From Megaustenia siamemsis (lineage: Eukaryota > Mollusca > Gastropoda > Stylommatophora > Ariophantidae): a stretch of 64,000 nucleotides of DNA. The translations under genes and the position numbers were made by a program. Below, piece by piece: positions 1 through 11,457 of the stretch. The DNA is taken from positions 65,502,875 to 65,566,874 of the forward strand of contig JAVIAB010000046.1 of NCBI GenBank assembly GCA_032433765.1. The letters are read 5' to 3'. The notes below the pieces were generated by a model, which did not search any database, was not told the origin of the DNA, and saw only the letters and a program-made list of their open reading frames with translations. Every line of letters begins with the position of its first letter. The stretch's first letter is position 1.

Positions 1-509
1 TCTTCATTTGTTTTGAATTCGTTCCACTCTATACCAAGTATTTTCCTTAGACATTTATTTTAGAATGCGTTCAACTTTGTTTCTATATCTCTTGTTGTTT
101 TCCAGCTTTCACACGCATACGTAAGGGTTGATAGTACGTTTGATTTGAATAGTCTAAGTTTTGTGTTTGTGCCGATTAGTTTTGATTTCCACAACTTTTC
201 AAGGCTTCTGAAAGACATTGCTGCTTTAGCCATTCTGATTCTAATTTCTTTACTTGTATCCCCTTTCGATCAATGTGACTTCCAAGATAGATAAAGTGAT
301 CGATCTCTTCTACTGGTTTGTTTTCCATGTATATTTTGTCATCTGTTGGAATTAAACTTTTCATGACTTTAGTCTTTTCATGATTGATCTCAAGCCCAAT
401 TTTGCTGGCTATTGATGATAGTTCATTTGTGTTTTCCTGCATCATTTTTATCTGACTGCTGATGAGAACTATGTCATCAGCAAAGTCGAGGTCCTCCAAA
501 TGGTCTCCT
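1..509 (-). mobile_element. LINE-A reverse transcriptase fragment, cut by window edge
   Basis: The minus strand encodes the middle and C-terminal part of a non-LTR retrotransposon reverse transcriptase. The FADD catalytic motif (motif C) lies at 473-484 and is followed by conserved blocks ending in YMENKPVEEIDHFIYLGSHI and the start of the C-terminal thumb region. The same protein is better preserved at 26835-27541 and 38075-41608, which defines the family I call LINE-A. The reading frame is broken: the stretch after GSHIDRKG has lost about one codon plus one base relative to the 26.8-kb copy. The 3' end lies beyond the left edge of the window. The right end runs into a perfect 41-bp inverted repeat, so the copy ends in a rearrangement and not at a natural 5' truncation. 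Confidence 0.85.
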
Positions 510-562
510 TGTATCCATTCGAGGAGACCATTTGGAGGACCTCGACTTTGCTGATGACATAG
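469..562. repeat. Perfect 41-bp inverted repeat with 12-bp loop
   Basis: Left arm 469-509 and right arm 522-562 are exact reverse complements, separated by 510-521. Both arms are LINE-A sequence covering the FADD codons, so the element folds back on itself here. To the right the sequence continues on the + strand into a different LINE (LINE-E). This looks like a template-switch or twin-priming-type inversion junction. The hairpin would be very stable in single-stranded form. Confidence 0.9.
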
Positions 563-960
563 TGAAACATGGAGAACAATAAAAATGACAGTCATGAAGA
601 TACAGACTTTCATTAATGGATGCTTACACAGATTAAAAGGATGGAAATGGCAGGACAAAATCACTAACATAGAATTATGGAAATGTACCAGTCAAATACC
701 AGTGGATAAAGATATACATTGAAGACGATTGCGCTGGATAGGACACACACAGCAGAAGCCAACTAAGAGTATTACACAACACGTCCTTTATTGGAATCTC
801 CAGGGAAAAAGACAAAGAGGAAGACCAAGAAATTCTTGGAGAAGACAAATGGAAGCAGAGATGAAGATGATGGGGAAGACATAGAATGATCTTAAAAGAA
901 TGGCAAGAAACAGAACGACTTGGAAAGTGTTTGTTGAAGACCTATGCTCCACAGGGAGCT
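563..960 (+). mobile_element. LINE-E 3' end (RT C-terminal domain)
   Basis: The + strand encodes the typical C-terminal tail of an invertebrate endonuclease/reverse-transcriptase LINE: a TFINGCL block near 607, a RRLRWIGHT block near 726, a GKRQRGRPRNSWRR block near 807, and a final ...EDLCSTGS near 940-960. Several stop codons interrupt it, so it is a dead fragment. The family differs from LINE-A, B, C and D in this window. The last 38 bp have been copied in tandem (923-1074). Confidence 0.75.
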
Positions 961-1074
961 GAAAGTGTTTGTTGAAGACCTATGCTCCACAGGTAGCTGA
1001 AAGTGTTTGTTGAAAACTTATGCTCCACAGGGAGCTGAAAGTGTTTGTTGAAGACCTATGCTCCACAGGTAGCT
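923..1074. repeat. 38-bp tandem repeat, 4 copies, from the LINE-E 3' end
   Basis: Four head-to-tail 38-bp copies start at 923, 961, 999 and 1037, with core gttgaagacctatgctccac. The first copy is the natural end of the LINE-E coding sequence (residues ending EDLCSTGS), so the array was seeded by the retroelement terminus. Copies differ at one to three positions. Confidence 0.9.
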
Positions 1075-1740
1075 GAAAGATAGAAGAAGAAATGCAATCC
1101 TGCAGCGGCTGAGAGAACATGAACTTCGTTCCACCATTTTGGAACCGGAAAGTCCAAAGATACCTATACAATACAAGTAAAGAACACATATCAGAAGCTG
1201 CTAGAAAAAGGGATTGAGCAATACAGAAGAGAAAATCCTGATGAAAAAGTAACAACCAAATGGCAATGCATAAAGAAAAGCATACAAGAAACTTTGCAAC
1301 ATCTTAACAAAAAAGGAAAATAACAAAACAAATATGGATAACTGAGGCCATCTTGGAAAAAAGGGAAAAAAGAAGGCAAGCAAAGAACACAACCCAAAAC
1401 AACAAAATAGATAATGAAATATGCACAATGTGCAAAAAGGCAAAAGTAGACTGGCTCAGCCAAAAATGTATAGAAATCAAAACTATGGGAAATAAACAAG
1501 ATTTAAGAGGGATGCACACAGAAATAAAGAGAATGACTAGTAAAAATAACAAAGTGATAGAAAGTGGATTTATTGCAAACAAAAAAGAAAAAATGGTAAC
1601 AGGCAACAAAGATAATTATTTTGTGACGAAAGGGAAAAGAAACCAATTATAAAATGTACATCAGGCTATAAAATCTTTAAATCTGAAATTGAAAAATCTA
1701 TACAAACAATGAAAAAGAGAAAAGCTGCAGGACCTGATAA

Positions 1741-2001
1741 AAAAAAAAAAAGTAAAGTACCCCCCCGTCACGCCAAGTGGCGTATAGGGAAATATGGTGT
1801 TAGTGACCCTATATTTTACAGACCTTCAGCACATGATTTTTGGGATAATGTGGTCGGTATTACGCCCGTGCTGCTTTACTTTCCCAGAAAAAATCCGGTA
1901 CCCATTTAAGGCTGGGTGAACCCGGAGCCGTCTGTTGGGATCGAACCCTACCCCTTGTCCGTAGTAGTCCAGTTCACTAACCACTGAGCTATCGCGGCTC
2001 C
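1741..2001 (-). mobile_element. SINE-1 (tRNA-derived), minus orientation
   Basis: Read on the minus strand, this starts with a tRNA-like head having box A (tagctcagtggttagtgaac) and box B (ggttcgatccc). A roughly 150-bp body follows, and the end is a T-rich tail (tactttacttt then poly-T). Three other copies of the same SINE occur at 37349-37607, 50474-50734 and 55326-56221. The 13-bp target duplication caggacctgataa occurs at 1728-1740 and 2110-2122. It flanks this SINE together with the second tRNA-like unit at 2002-2109, so the two arrived together or one is nested in the other. Confidence 0.85.
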
Positions 2002-2109
2002 CACTAATTTTTAGGGAATTAGTAAAACCCAGGTGTCCTCGCCAGGGTACGAACCCCGGCTGTTGCCGTGGTAAGCCAACCGCCTATCGATTGCGCTAAC
2101 CGGACACCC
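2002..2109 (-). mobile_element. Second tRNA-like unit joined to the 5' side of SINE-1
   Basis: On the minus strand this stretch begins ggggtgtccggttagcgcaa and contains a box B-like ggttcgtaccc. The first six acceptor-stem bases, gtgtcc, can pair with ggacac downstream. The anticodon stem contains a mismatch and the loop reads ttaccac, so it is probably a tRNA-derived element and not a working tRNA gene. It sits directly upstream of the SINE-1 head, inside the same 13-bp TSD. None of the other three SINE-1 copies carries it. Confidence 0.6.
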
Positions 2110-2343
2110 CAGGACCTGATAACATACAGATAAAGATGATAAAGGCACTAGAAGATTTTGCCATCAAAAGGATCACAGACATATGCAACAACATATACCA
2201 TACAGGATATATATCAGATGAACTAAAAACATCAACTTTCATTGCGTTGCCTAAAAGGAATGGTGCAGTTGAATGCAGTGATTTTATAACAATAAACCTA
2301 ATGAGCCATGTTACAAAAATCTTGCTAAAAGTTATACAAGGAA

Positions 2344-2537
2344 GGTTATAGTTATAGTTATAGTTATTTGAAGCCCCAATATCACTGCAAACACATGAAA
2401 ATCCATAATTACTCAACCGCCTGTGCCAGTGGAATCATCCGAATTAACATTTCATCGAATATCCAAACAAAGAAAGGCAGCTGCAGTCCCCATCATAGCA
2501 AACACAGCACATGTCAAAAGACATAAGACATATCAGC
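2344..2537 (-). mobile_element. Short retroelement 3' end with TATAAC-repeat tail
   Basis: A 194-bp insertion in LINE-B copy 1 is bounded by the 10-bp direct repeat atacaaggaa (2334-2343 and 2538-2547). Its left end on the + strand is ggttatagttatagttatag, which on the minus strand is a 3' tail of ctataa-type hexamers. Such tails are typical of 5'-truncated non-LTR elements or their SINEs. The body (2368-2537) has no open frame and I do not recognise it. Confidence 0.65.
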
Positions 2538-3449
2538 ATACAAGGAAAGATTCAGAATAAAATCAATATGGAATTAGAAGAATAACAAACTGGATTTAGG
2601 AAAAACAGTGGGACAAAAGAAGCCATATTCTGCATGACGACTTTAATAAAAAAAAGTACACCGAAGTAAACAAACCAATATATGCCTGCTGCATAAACTA
2701 CACCAAAGCTTTTGATAGAATACACCATAAACAACTTATAGAATGCCTAAAAGAGATACATCGAGATAATACAGCCTTATGACTAATATGTAATTTATAC
2801 CGGGAACAAACAGCAATAATAAAATATAACAAAGAGAACACCACACCCATTGATATGAAAAGAGGAGTAAGACAAGGATGCATCCTATCACCAAGCTTGT
2901 TCAATCTATACACTGAGCAAATCTTTAAAAACATCATAGAGATGCCAGGCCTATAAATTAATTGAAAGATAATCAATAACCTAAGATATGCTGACGATAC
3001 TGTACTACTAGCAGAAAATCCTAAAGATCTACAACAATTACTTAATGAAATAAACATGACAAGGAAAAAATATGGACTAGATATGAATATCAAAAAGACT
3101 AAAACTATGATCATAAACAAAGAAAATACTCAAAACCTGCAAGTGGATATCAAAATTGAAGGATTAGACCTGGAGACAGTTCAGAGCTACAACTACCTTG
3201 GACATACTATAACCAGTGATGGAAAATGTACAACTGAAATAAACAAAAGAATAGGAATGGCAAAAAGTAATTTTAATGCCATGAAAAATATACTAACATC
3301 AAAACAAATAACACCAAGGCTAAAACTAAGAACGTATAAAATGTTATATCTTCTCAATATTCCTATATGGTGCAGAAACATGGACATTAGACAAGAAAAC
3401 AGAATAAAAATTTGAAGCCTTTGAAATCTTGATTTATAGAGTATGACGA

Positions 3450-3760
3450 ATTTGCGTTGATATCCCGTAGAACTTTGGTGTTTTCATGTGGTTTGCATTC
3501 ATGAAGTGCCTTATTTAGCTCATCATAAAATGTATCTACTGTTTCCTCTAGACTGTCTGCTGTTGGTGCATAAACTTGTATATGAGATTTATATTTATTG
3601 GTTTTCCATTCAATTTCATTAAAAGGACTCTGTCAGATATTGGGTAAAAGCCTTTCACTGTTCTTGCTCTTTCTGCATCCAAGATGACACCTACTCCTCT
3701 TTGGTGTTCAGTACCTCCAGAATAGAAGATTTTATATTCATCAGAATATATCTTTATTTA
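3450..3760 (-). mobile_element. LINE endonuclease-domain fragment
   Basis: The minus strand encodes part of an apurinic-type endonuclease of a non-LTR element. The block YKIFYSGGTEHQRGVGVILD lies near 3750-3690, followed by a block matching the usual VKGFYPISDRVLLMKLNGKP stretch and then frame-broken sequence. It is placed tail-to-tail with LINE-B copy 1. The family may be LINE-A, whose 5' domain is not otherwise present in this window, so the assignment is tentative. Confidence 0.7.
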
Positions 3761-4041
3761 GCTTACAGTAGCTTGATGACGACCGGGTATCACCTGTAGC
3801 ACATGATGTCCCCTACCGAACGAGGGTTTTCCATCAATTGTTGTGGCGATTCATGATTGTACAAAGAAATTACGATTGTGGTTTTCTGTTGCCTTCCAAC
3901 GGTTTATTTACAGTTGGCTCTACCAGCCTTTGACTAAAAAGTCTCACTCACAAGGCAGTGGGGTTGTTTTTCTTCAAGATACCCTCCGGTCTTTTACTCT
4001 CCTGATCAAAGTCTCTCCCTACAAGGCAGCAGGGTAGCCAC
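3761..4041. other. Low-copy sequence, nothing recognised
   Basis: About 280 bp lie between a LINE fragment and the 32-bp array. A 64-codon open frame at 3843-4037 shows no recognisable motif and no convincing splice borders. Confidence 0.4.
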
Positions 4042-4746
4042 AGATTGTACTGTCTACTGCATACAGTCTCAAGAGATTGTACTGTCTACTGCATACAGTC
4101 TCAAGAGATTGTACTGTCTACTGCATACAGTCTCAAGAGATTGTACAGTCTACTGCATACAGTCTCAAGAGATTGTACAGTCTACTGCATACAGTCTCAA
4201 GAGATTGTACTATCTACTGCATACAGTCTCAAGAGATTGTACAGTCTACTGCATACAGTCTCAAGAGATTGTACAGTCTACTGCATACAGTCTCAAGAGA
4301 TTGTACAGTCTACTGCATACAGTCTCAAGAGATTGTACAGTCTACTGCATACAGTCTCAAGAGATTGTACAGTCTACTGCATACAGTCTCAAGAGATTGT
4401 ACTGTCTACTGCATACAGTCTCAAGAGATTGTACTGTCTACTGCATACAGTCTCAAGAGATTGTACAGTCTACTGCATACAGTCTCAAGAGATTGTACAG
4501 TCTACTGCATACAGTCTCAAGCGATTGTACAGTCTACTTGCAACAGTCTCAAGAGATTGTACTGTCTACTGCATACAGTCTCAAGAGATTGTACTGTCTA
4601 CTGCATACAGTCTCAAGAGATTGTACTGTCTACTGCATACAGTCTCAAGAGATTGTACTGTCTACTGCATACAGTCTCAAGAGATTGTACTGTCTACTGC
4701 ATACAGTCTCAAGAGATTGTACTGTCTACTGCATGCAGTCTCAAGA
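4042..4746. repeat. 32-bp minisatellite, 22 copies
   Basis: Head-to-tail 32-bp units with core ctactgcatacagtctcaag run for 705 bp. Variation is mainly a/t at one site (tacagtct versus tactgtct), with one rearranged unit near 4535. The unit lacks stops in all three + frames and 32 is not a multiple of three, which explains the overlapping 229-250-codon frames here. There are no spacers, so this is not a CRISPR array. Confidence 0.97.
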
Positions 4747-4949
4747 ATGCAAGGTATGTCCCATGAGGACATCTCCATTCACAAAGTTTATGATTGACTA
4801 GATTTAAAATACTACTTTCATATAAAAACAATAAGGTCATATCCTTTGTCGATTTTTTTCTACCAGGGGAAATAACAGTGCTGTGCATTTGATGTCTTGC
4901 TTCAGTATTGACCCATTGATCTCTCTTGAGAATAGACTTTACTGTTCTT

Positions 4950-6073
4950 TCCTACTTACCTTCCTTACTAAATACCAACCTACCTTCCTTCCTTCCTACC
5001 TTCCTTCCTATATACCTATCTAAATACCTAACCAACCTACCTTCCTTCCTAAATATCTACCTACCTTCCTTCCTTCCTTCCTTCCTACCTTCCTTCCTTC
5101 CTACCTTCCTTCCTATATACCTATCTAGATACCTAACCTACCTACCTACCTTCCTTCCTACATACCTATCTAGATACCTAACCTACCTTCCTTCCTTCCT
5201 ACATGCCTATCTAGATACCTAACCTACCTACCTTTCTTCCTACATACCTATCTAGATACCTACCTACCTAACTTCCTACATACCTATCTAGATACCTAAC
5301 TTACCTACCTACCTAACTTCCTACATACCTATCTAGATACCTAACCTACTTACCTTCCTTCCTACATGCCTATCTAGATACATATCCTAATTTCCTACCT
5401 AACTTCATACATACCTATCTAGATACCTAACCTACCTACCTTCCTTCCTACATGCCTATCTAGATACCTAACCTACCTACCTTTCTTCCTACATACCTAT
5501 CTAGATACCTACCTACCTAACTTCCTACATACCTATCTAGATATCTAACTTACCTACCTACCTAACTTCCTACATACCTATCTAGATACCTAACCTACTT
5601 ACCTTCCTTCCTACATGCCTATCTAGATACCTATCCTAATTTCCTACCTAACTTCATACATACCTATCTAGATACCTAACGTACCTACCTACCTAACTTC
5701 CTACTTACCTATCTAGATACCTAACCTACCTACCTTCTTTCATACATACCTATCTAGATACCTTATCTACCTACCTACCTAACTTCCTACATACTTATCT
5801 AGGTAAATAACCTACTTACCTTTCTTCCTACATACCTATCTAGATACCTAACCTACCTACCTAACTTCCTACATACCTATCTAGATACCTAACCTACTTA
5901 CCTTCCTTCCTACATACATATCTAGATACCTAACCTACCTACCTAACTTCCTACATACCTATCTAGATACCTAACCTACCTAACTACCTAACTTCCTACA
6001 TACCTATCTAGATACCTAACCTACCTAACTACCTAACTTCCTACATACCTATCTAGATACTTAACCTACCTAC
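4950..6073. repeat. CCTA/CCTT-rich compound repeat
   Basis: A short-motif array begins as cctt/ccta tetramers and grades into longer units near 50 bp with core acatacctatctagatacc. At least 15 tctagata-bearing units are visible. It abuts the 48-bp LINE-derived array at 6074 without intervening unique DNA. Confidence 0.93.
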
Positions 6074-9000
6074 AACCACCGTCTTCTCTTGTTGTCTCTT
6101 CTCATCACATGACCAAGATATGTCCACCTTCTTCTCTTGTTGTCTCTTCTCATCACATGGCCAACATATGTCCACCATCTTCTCTTGTTGTCTCTTCTCA
6201 TCACATGACCAACATATGACCACCTTCTTCTCATGTTGTCTCTTCTCATCACATGACCAACATATGATCACCTTCTTCTCTTGTTGTCTCTTCTCATCAC
6301 ATGACCAAGATATGACCACTTTATTCTCTTGTTGTCTATTCTCATCACATGACCAACATATGACCACCTTCTTCTCTTGTTGTCTCTTCTCATCACATGG
6401 CCAACATATGTCCACCTTCTTCTCTTGTTGTCTCTTCTCATCACATGGCCTACATATGTCCACCTTCTTCTCTTGTTGTCTCTTCTCATCACAGGACCAA
6501 CATATGACCACCTTCTTCTCTTGTTGTCTCTTTTCATCACAGGACCAACATATGACCACCTTCTTCTGTTGTTGTCTCTTCTCATCACATGATCAAGATA
6601 TGACCAACTTCTTCTCTTGTTGTCTCTTCTCATCACATGGCCAACATATGTCCACCTTCTTCTCTTGTTGTCTCTTCTCATCACATGACCAACATATGAC
6701 CACCTTCTTCTGTTGTTGTCTCTTCTCATCACATGACCAACATATGTCCACCTTCTTCTCTTGTTGTCTCTTCTCATCACATGACCAACATATGACCACA
6801 TTCTTCTGTTGTTGTCTCTTCTCATCACATGTCCAACATATGACCACCTTCTTCTCTTGTTGTCTCTTCTCATCACATGGCCAACATATGTCCACCTTCT
6901 TCTCTTGTTGTCTCTTCTCATCACATGGCCAACATATGTCCACCTTCTTCTCTTGTTGTCTCTTCTCATCACAGGACCAACATATGACCACCTTCTTCTC
7001 TTGTTGTCTCTTCTCATCACAGGACCAACTTATGACCACCTTCTTCTCTTGTTGTCTCTTCTCATCACATGATCAAGATATGACCAACTTCTTCTCTTGT
7101 TGTCTCTTCTCATCACATGGCCAACATATGTCCACCTTCTTCTCTTGTTGTCTCTTCTCATCACATGACCAACATATGACCACCTTCTTCTGTTGTTGTC
7201 TCTTCTCATCACATGACCAACATATGTCCACCTTCTTCTCTTGTTGTCTCTTCTCATCACAGGACCAACATATGACCACCTTCTTCTGTTGTTGTCTCTT
7301 CTCATCACATGTCCAACATATGACCACCTTCTTCTCTTGTTGTCTCTTCTCATCACATGTCCAACATATGACCACATTCTTCTCTTGTTGTCTATTCTCA
7401 TCACATGACCAACATATGACCACCTTCTTCTCTTGTTGTCTCTTCTCATCACATGACCAACATATGACCACCTTCTTCTCTTGTTGTCTCTTCTCATCAC
7501 ATGACCAACATATGACCACTTTCTTCTCTTGTTGTCTCTTCTCATCACATGACCAACATATGATCACCTTCTTCTCTTGTTGTCTCTTCTTATCACATGT
7601 CCAACATATGACCACATTCTTCTCTTGTTGTCTATTCTCATCACATGACCAACATATGACCACCTTCTTCTCTTGTTGTCTCTTCTCATCACATGACCAA
7701 CATATGACCACCTTCTTCTCTTGTTGTCTCTTCTCATCACATGACCAACATATGACCATCTTCTTCTCTTGTTATCTCTTCTCATCACTGGACCAACATA
7801 TGACAACCTTCTTCTCTTGTTATCTCTTCTCATCACAAAACCAACATATGACCACCTTCTTCTCTTGTTGTCTCTTCTCATCACATGTCCAACATATGAC
7901 CACATTCTTCTCTTGTTGTCTATTCTCATCACATGACCAACATATGACCACCTTCTTCTCTTGTTGTCTCTTCTCATCACATGACCAACATATGACCACC
8001 TTCTTCTCTTGTTGTCTCTTCTCATCACATGGCCAACATATGACCACCTTCTTCTCTTGTTATCTCTTCTCATCACAGGACCAACATATGACAACCTTCT
8101 TCTCTTTTTATCTCTTCTCATCACAAGACCAACATATGACCATCTTCTTCTCTTGTTGTCTCTTCTCATCACATGACCAAGATATGTCCACCTTCTTCTC
8201 TTGTTGTCTCTTCTCATCACATGGCCAACATATGTCCACCATCTTCTCTTGTTGTCTCTTCTCATCACATGACCAACATATGACCACCTTCTTCTCATGT
8301 TGTCTCTTCTCATCACATGACCAACATATGACCACCTTCTTCTCTTGTTGTCTCTTCTCATCACATGACCAAGATATGACCACTTTATTCTCTTGTTGTC
8401 TATTCTCATCACATGACCAACATATGACCACCTTCTTCTCTTGTTGTCTCTTCTCATCACATGGCCAACATATGTCCACCTTCTTCTCTTGTTGTCTCTT
8501 CTCATCACATGGCCAACATATGTCCACCTTCTTCTCTTGTTGTCTCTTCTCATCACATGGCCAACATATGTCCACCTTCTTCTCTTGTTGTCTCTTCTCA
8601 TCACAGGACCAACATATGACCACCTTCTTCTCTTGTTGTCTCTTCTCATCACAGGACCAACTTATGACCACCTTCTTCTCTTGTTGTCTCTTCTCATCAC
8701 ATGACCAACATATGACCACCTTCTTCTGTTGTTGTCTCTTCTCATCACATGGCCAACATATGTCCACCTTCTTCTCTTGTTGTCTCTTCTCATCACATGG
8801 CCAACATATGACCACCTTCTTCTCTTGTTGTCTCTTCTCATCACATGGCCAACATATGTCCACCTTCTTCTCTTGTTGTCTCTTCTCATCACATGACCAA
8901 CATATGACCACCTTCTTCTGTTGTTGTCTCTTCTCATCACATGACCAACATATGTCCACCTTCTTCTCTTGTTGTCTCTTCTCATCACAGGACCAACATA

Positions 9001-11457
9001 TGACCACCTTCTTCTGTTGTTGTCTCTTCTCATCACATGTCCAACATATGACCACCTTCTTCTCTTGTTGTCTCTTCTCATCACATGTCCAACATATGAC
9101 CACATTCTTCTCTTGTTGTCTATTCTCATCACATGACCAACATATGACCACCTTCTTCTCTTGTTGTCTCTTCTCATCACATGACCAACATATGACCACC
9201 TTCTTCTCTTGTTGTCTCTTCTCATCACATGACCAACATATGACCACTTTCTTCTCTTGTTGTCTCTTCTCATCACATGACCAACATATGATCACCTTCT
9301 TCTCTTGTTGTCTCTTCTTATCACATGTCCAACATATGACCACATTCTTCTCTTGTTGTCTATTCTCATCACATGACCAACATAAGACCACCTTCTTCTC
9401 TTGTTGTCTCTTCTCATCACATGACCAACATATGACCACCTTCTTCTCTTGTTGTCTCTTCTCATCACATGACCAACATATGACCATCTTCTTCTCTTGT
9501 TATCTCTTCTCATCACTGGACCAACATATGTCCACCTTCTTTTCTTGTTATCTCTTCTCATCACAAAGCCAACATATGACCATCTTCTTCTCTTGTTGTC
9601 TCTTCTCAGCACATGTCCAACATATGACCACCTTCTTCTCTTGTTGTCTCTTCTCATCACATGACCAACATATGACCACTTTCTTCTCTTGTTGTCTCTT
9701 CTCATCACATGACCAACATATGATCACCTTCTTCTCTTGTTGTCTCTTCTCATCACATGTCCAACATATGACCACATTCTTCTCTTGTTGTCTCTTCTCA
9801 TCACATGACCAACATATGACCACCTTCTTCTCTTGTTGTCTCTTCTCATCACATGACCAACATATGACCACCTTCTTCTCTTGTTGTCTCTTCTCATCAC
9901 ATGACCAACATATGACCATCTTCTTCTCTTGTTATCTCTTCTCATCACTGGACCAACATATGACAACCTTCTTCTCTTGTTATCTCTTCTCATCACAAAA
10001 CCAACATATGACCATCTTCTTCTCTTGTTGTCTCTTCTCATCACATGACCAAGATATGACCACCTTCTTCTCTTGTTGTCTCTTATCATCACATGTCCAA
10101 CATATGACCACCTTCTTCTCTTGTTGTCTCTTCTCATCACATGTCCAACATATGACCACATTCTTCTCTTGTTGTCTATTCTCATCACATGACCAACATA
10201 TGACCACCTTCTTCTCTTGTTGTCTCTTCTCATCACATGACCAACATATGACCACCTTCTTCTCTTGTTGTCTCTTCTCATCACATGGCCAACATATGAC
10301 CACCTTCTTCTCTTGTTATCTCTTCTCATCACAGGACCAACATATGACAACCTTCTTCTCTTTTTATCTCTTCTCATCACAAGACCAACATATGACCATT
10401 TTCTTCTCTTGTTGTCTCTTCTCATCACATGACCAAGATATGTCCACCTTCTTCTCTTGTTGTCTCTTCTCATCACATGGCCAACATATGTCCACCTTCT
10501 TCTCTTGTTGTCTCTTCTCATCACATGGCCAACATATGACCACCTTCTTCTCTTGTTGTCTCTTCTCATCACATGACCAACATATGATCACTTTCTTCTC
10601 TTGTTGTCTCTTCTCATCACTTGGCCAACATATGACCACCTTCTTCTCTTGTTATCTCTTCTCATCACATGGCCAACATATGTCCACCTTCTTCTCTTGT
10701 TATCTCTTCTCATCACATGACCAACATATGACCATTTTCTTCTCTTGTTATCTTTTCTCATCACAAGACCAACATATGACCACCTTCTTCTCTTGTTGTC
10801 TCTTCTCATCACATGACCAACATATGACCACCTTCTTCTCTTGTTGTCTCTTCTCATCACATGTCCAACATATGACCACCTTCTTCTCTTGTTGTCTCTT
10901 CTCATCACATGACCAAATGTATGACCACTTTCTTCTCTTGTTGTCTCTTCTCATCACATGATCAACATATGACCATTTTCTTCTCTTGTTATCTTTTCTC
11001 ATCACAAGACCAACATATGACCACCTTCTTCTCTTGTTGTCTCTTCTCATCACATGACCAACATATGACCACCTTCTTCTCTTGTTGTCTCTTCTCATCA
11101 CATGTCCAACATATGACCACCTTCTTCTCTTGTTGTCTCTTCTCATCACATGACCAACATATGACCACCTTCTTCTCTTTTTGTCTCTTCTCATCACATG
11201 GCCAACATATGACCATCTTCTTCTCTTGTTATCTCTTCTCATCACATGGCCAACATATGACCTCTTGTTGTCTCTTCTCATCACTTGGCCAACATATGAC
11301 CACCTTCTTCTCTTGTTATCTCTTCTCATCACATGACCAACATATGACCACATTCTTCTCTTGTTGTCTCTTCTCATCACATGACCAACATATGACCACA
11401 TTCTTCTCTTGTTGTCTCTTCTCATCACATGGCCAACATATGACCACCTTCTTCTCT
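6074..11457 (-). repeat. 48-bp minisatellite, about 112 copies, derived from LINE-A C-terminus
   Basis: A 5.4-kb head-to-tail array of 48-bp units has + strand core cttctcttgttgtctcttct. Read on the minus strand, each unit encodes the 16-residue motif RRRWSYVGHVMRRDNK. The intact LINE-A at 26835-27541 encodes RRWSYVGHVMRRDNNR once, immediately after a block ending SSVIKK. At 11458-11600 the array continues without a break into the matching upstream LINE-A sequence (...IIASIIK). The unit length is exactly 16 codons, so frames stay open: about 1,613 codons antisense (6120-10961) and up to 459 codons on the minus strand. A 43-unit (2,064-bp) higher-order duplication is visible. I see no start context, splice site or promoter supporting a protein. 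Confidence 0.95.

Larger units (their letters stand above)
1156..3440 (+). mobile_element. LINE-B copy 1, degenerate, with two nested insertions
   Basis: The + strand encodes a decayed RTE-like LINE. It starts in the linker after the endonuclease (a NTYQKLLEKGIEQYRREN block near 1175), passes through the KKRKAAGPD block near 1715, a palm block with TGYISDELKTSTFIALPKRN near 2200, and YADD at 2987-2998, and ends in the thumb near 3415. Many stops and frameshifts make it non-functional. It lacks the endonuclease and the last part of the C-terminus. Two later insertions interrupt it: a tRNA-derived composite at 1741-2109 and a short tailed element at 2344-2537, both with TSDs. The best relative in the window is the near full-length copy at 53379-57225. 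Confidence 0.88.

Noticed and set aside
2002..2109. Functional tRNA gene
   Set aside because: Acceptor and T arms can form but the anticodon stem has a mismatch and position 7 does not pair. It sits inside a SINE-type insertion with TSD.
4042..4746. CRISPR-like array of 32-bp repeats
   Set aside because: Repeats are directly adjacent with no spacers, there are no cas genes, and the context is eukaryotic.
4746..4770. Exon ending at gaatgcaag|gtatgt
   Set aside because: The donor-like site follows directly on the 32-bp array. No acceptor or coding sequence lies before it.
6120..10961. A 1,613-residue protein on the + strand
   Set aside because: It is antisense to the LINE-A-derived 48-bp repeat. 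One stop-free 16-codon unit explains the length. No start context, exon border or non-repeat domain supports it as a gene; kept only as a testable finding.
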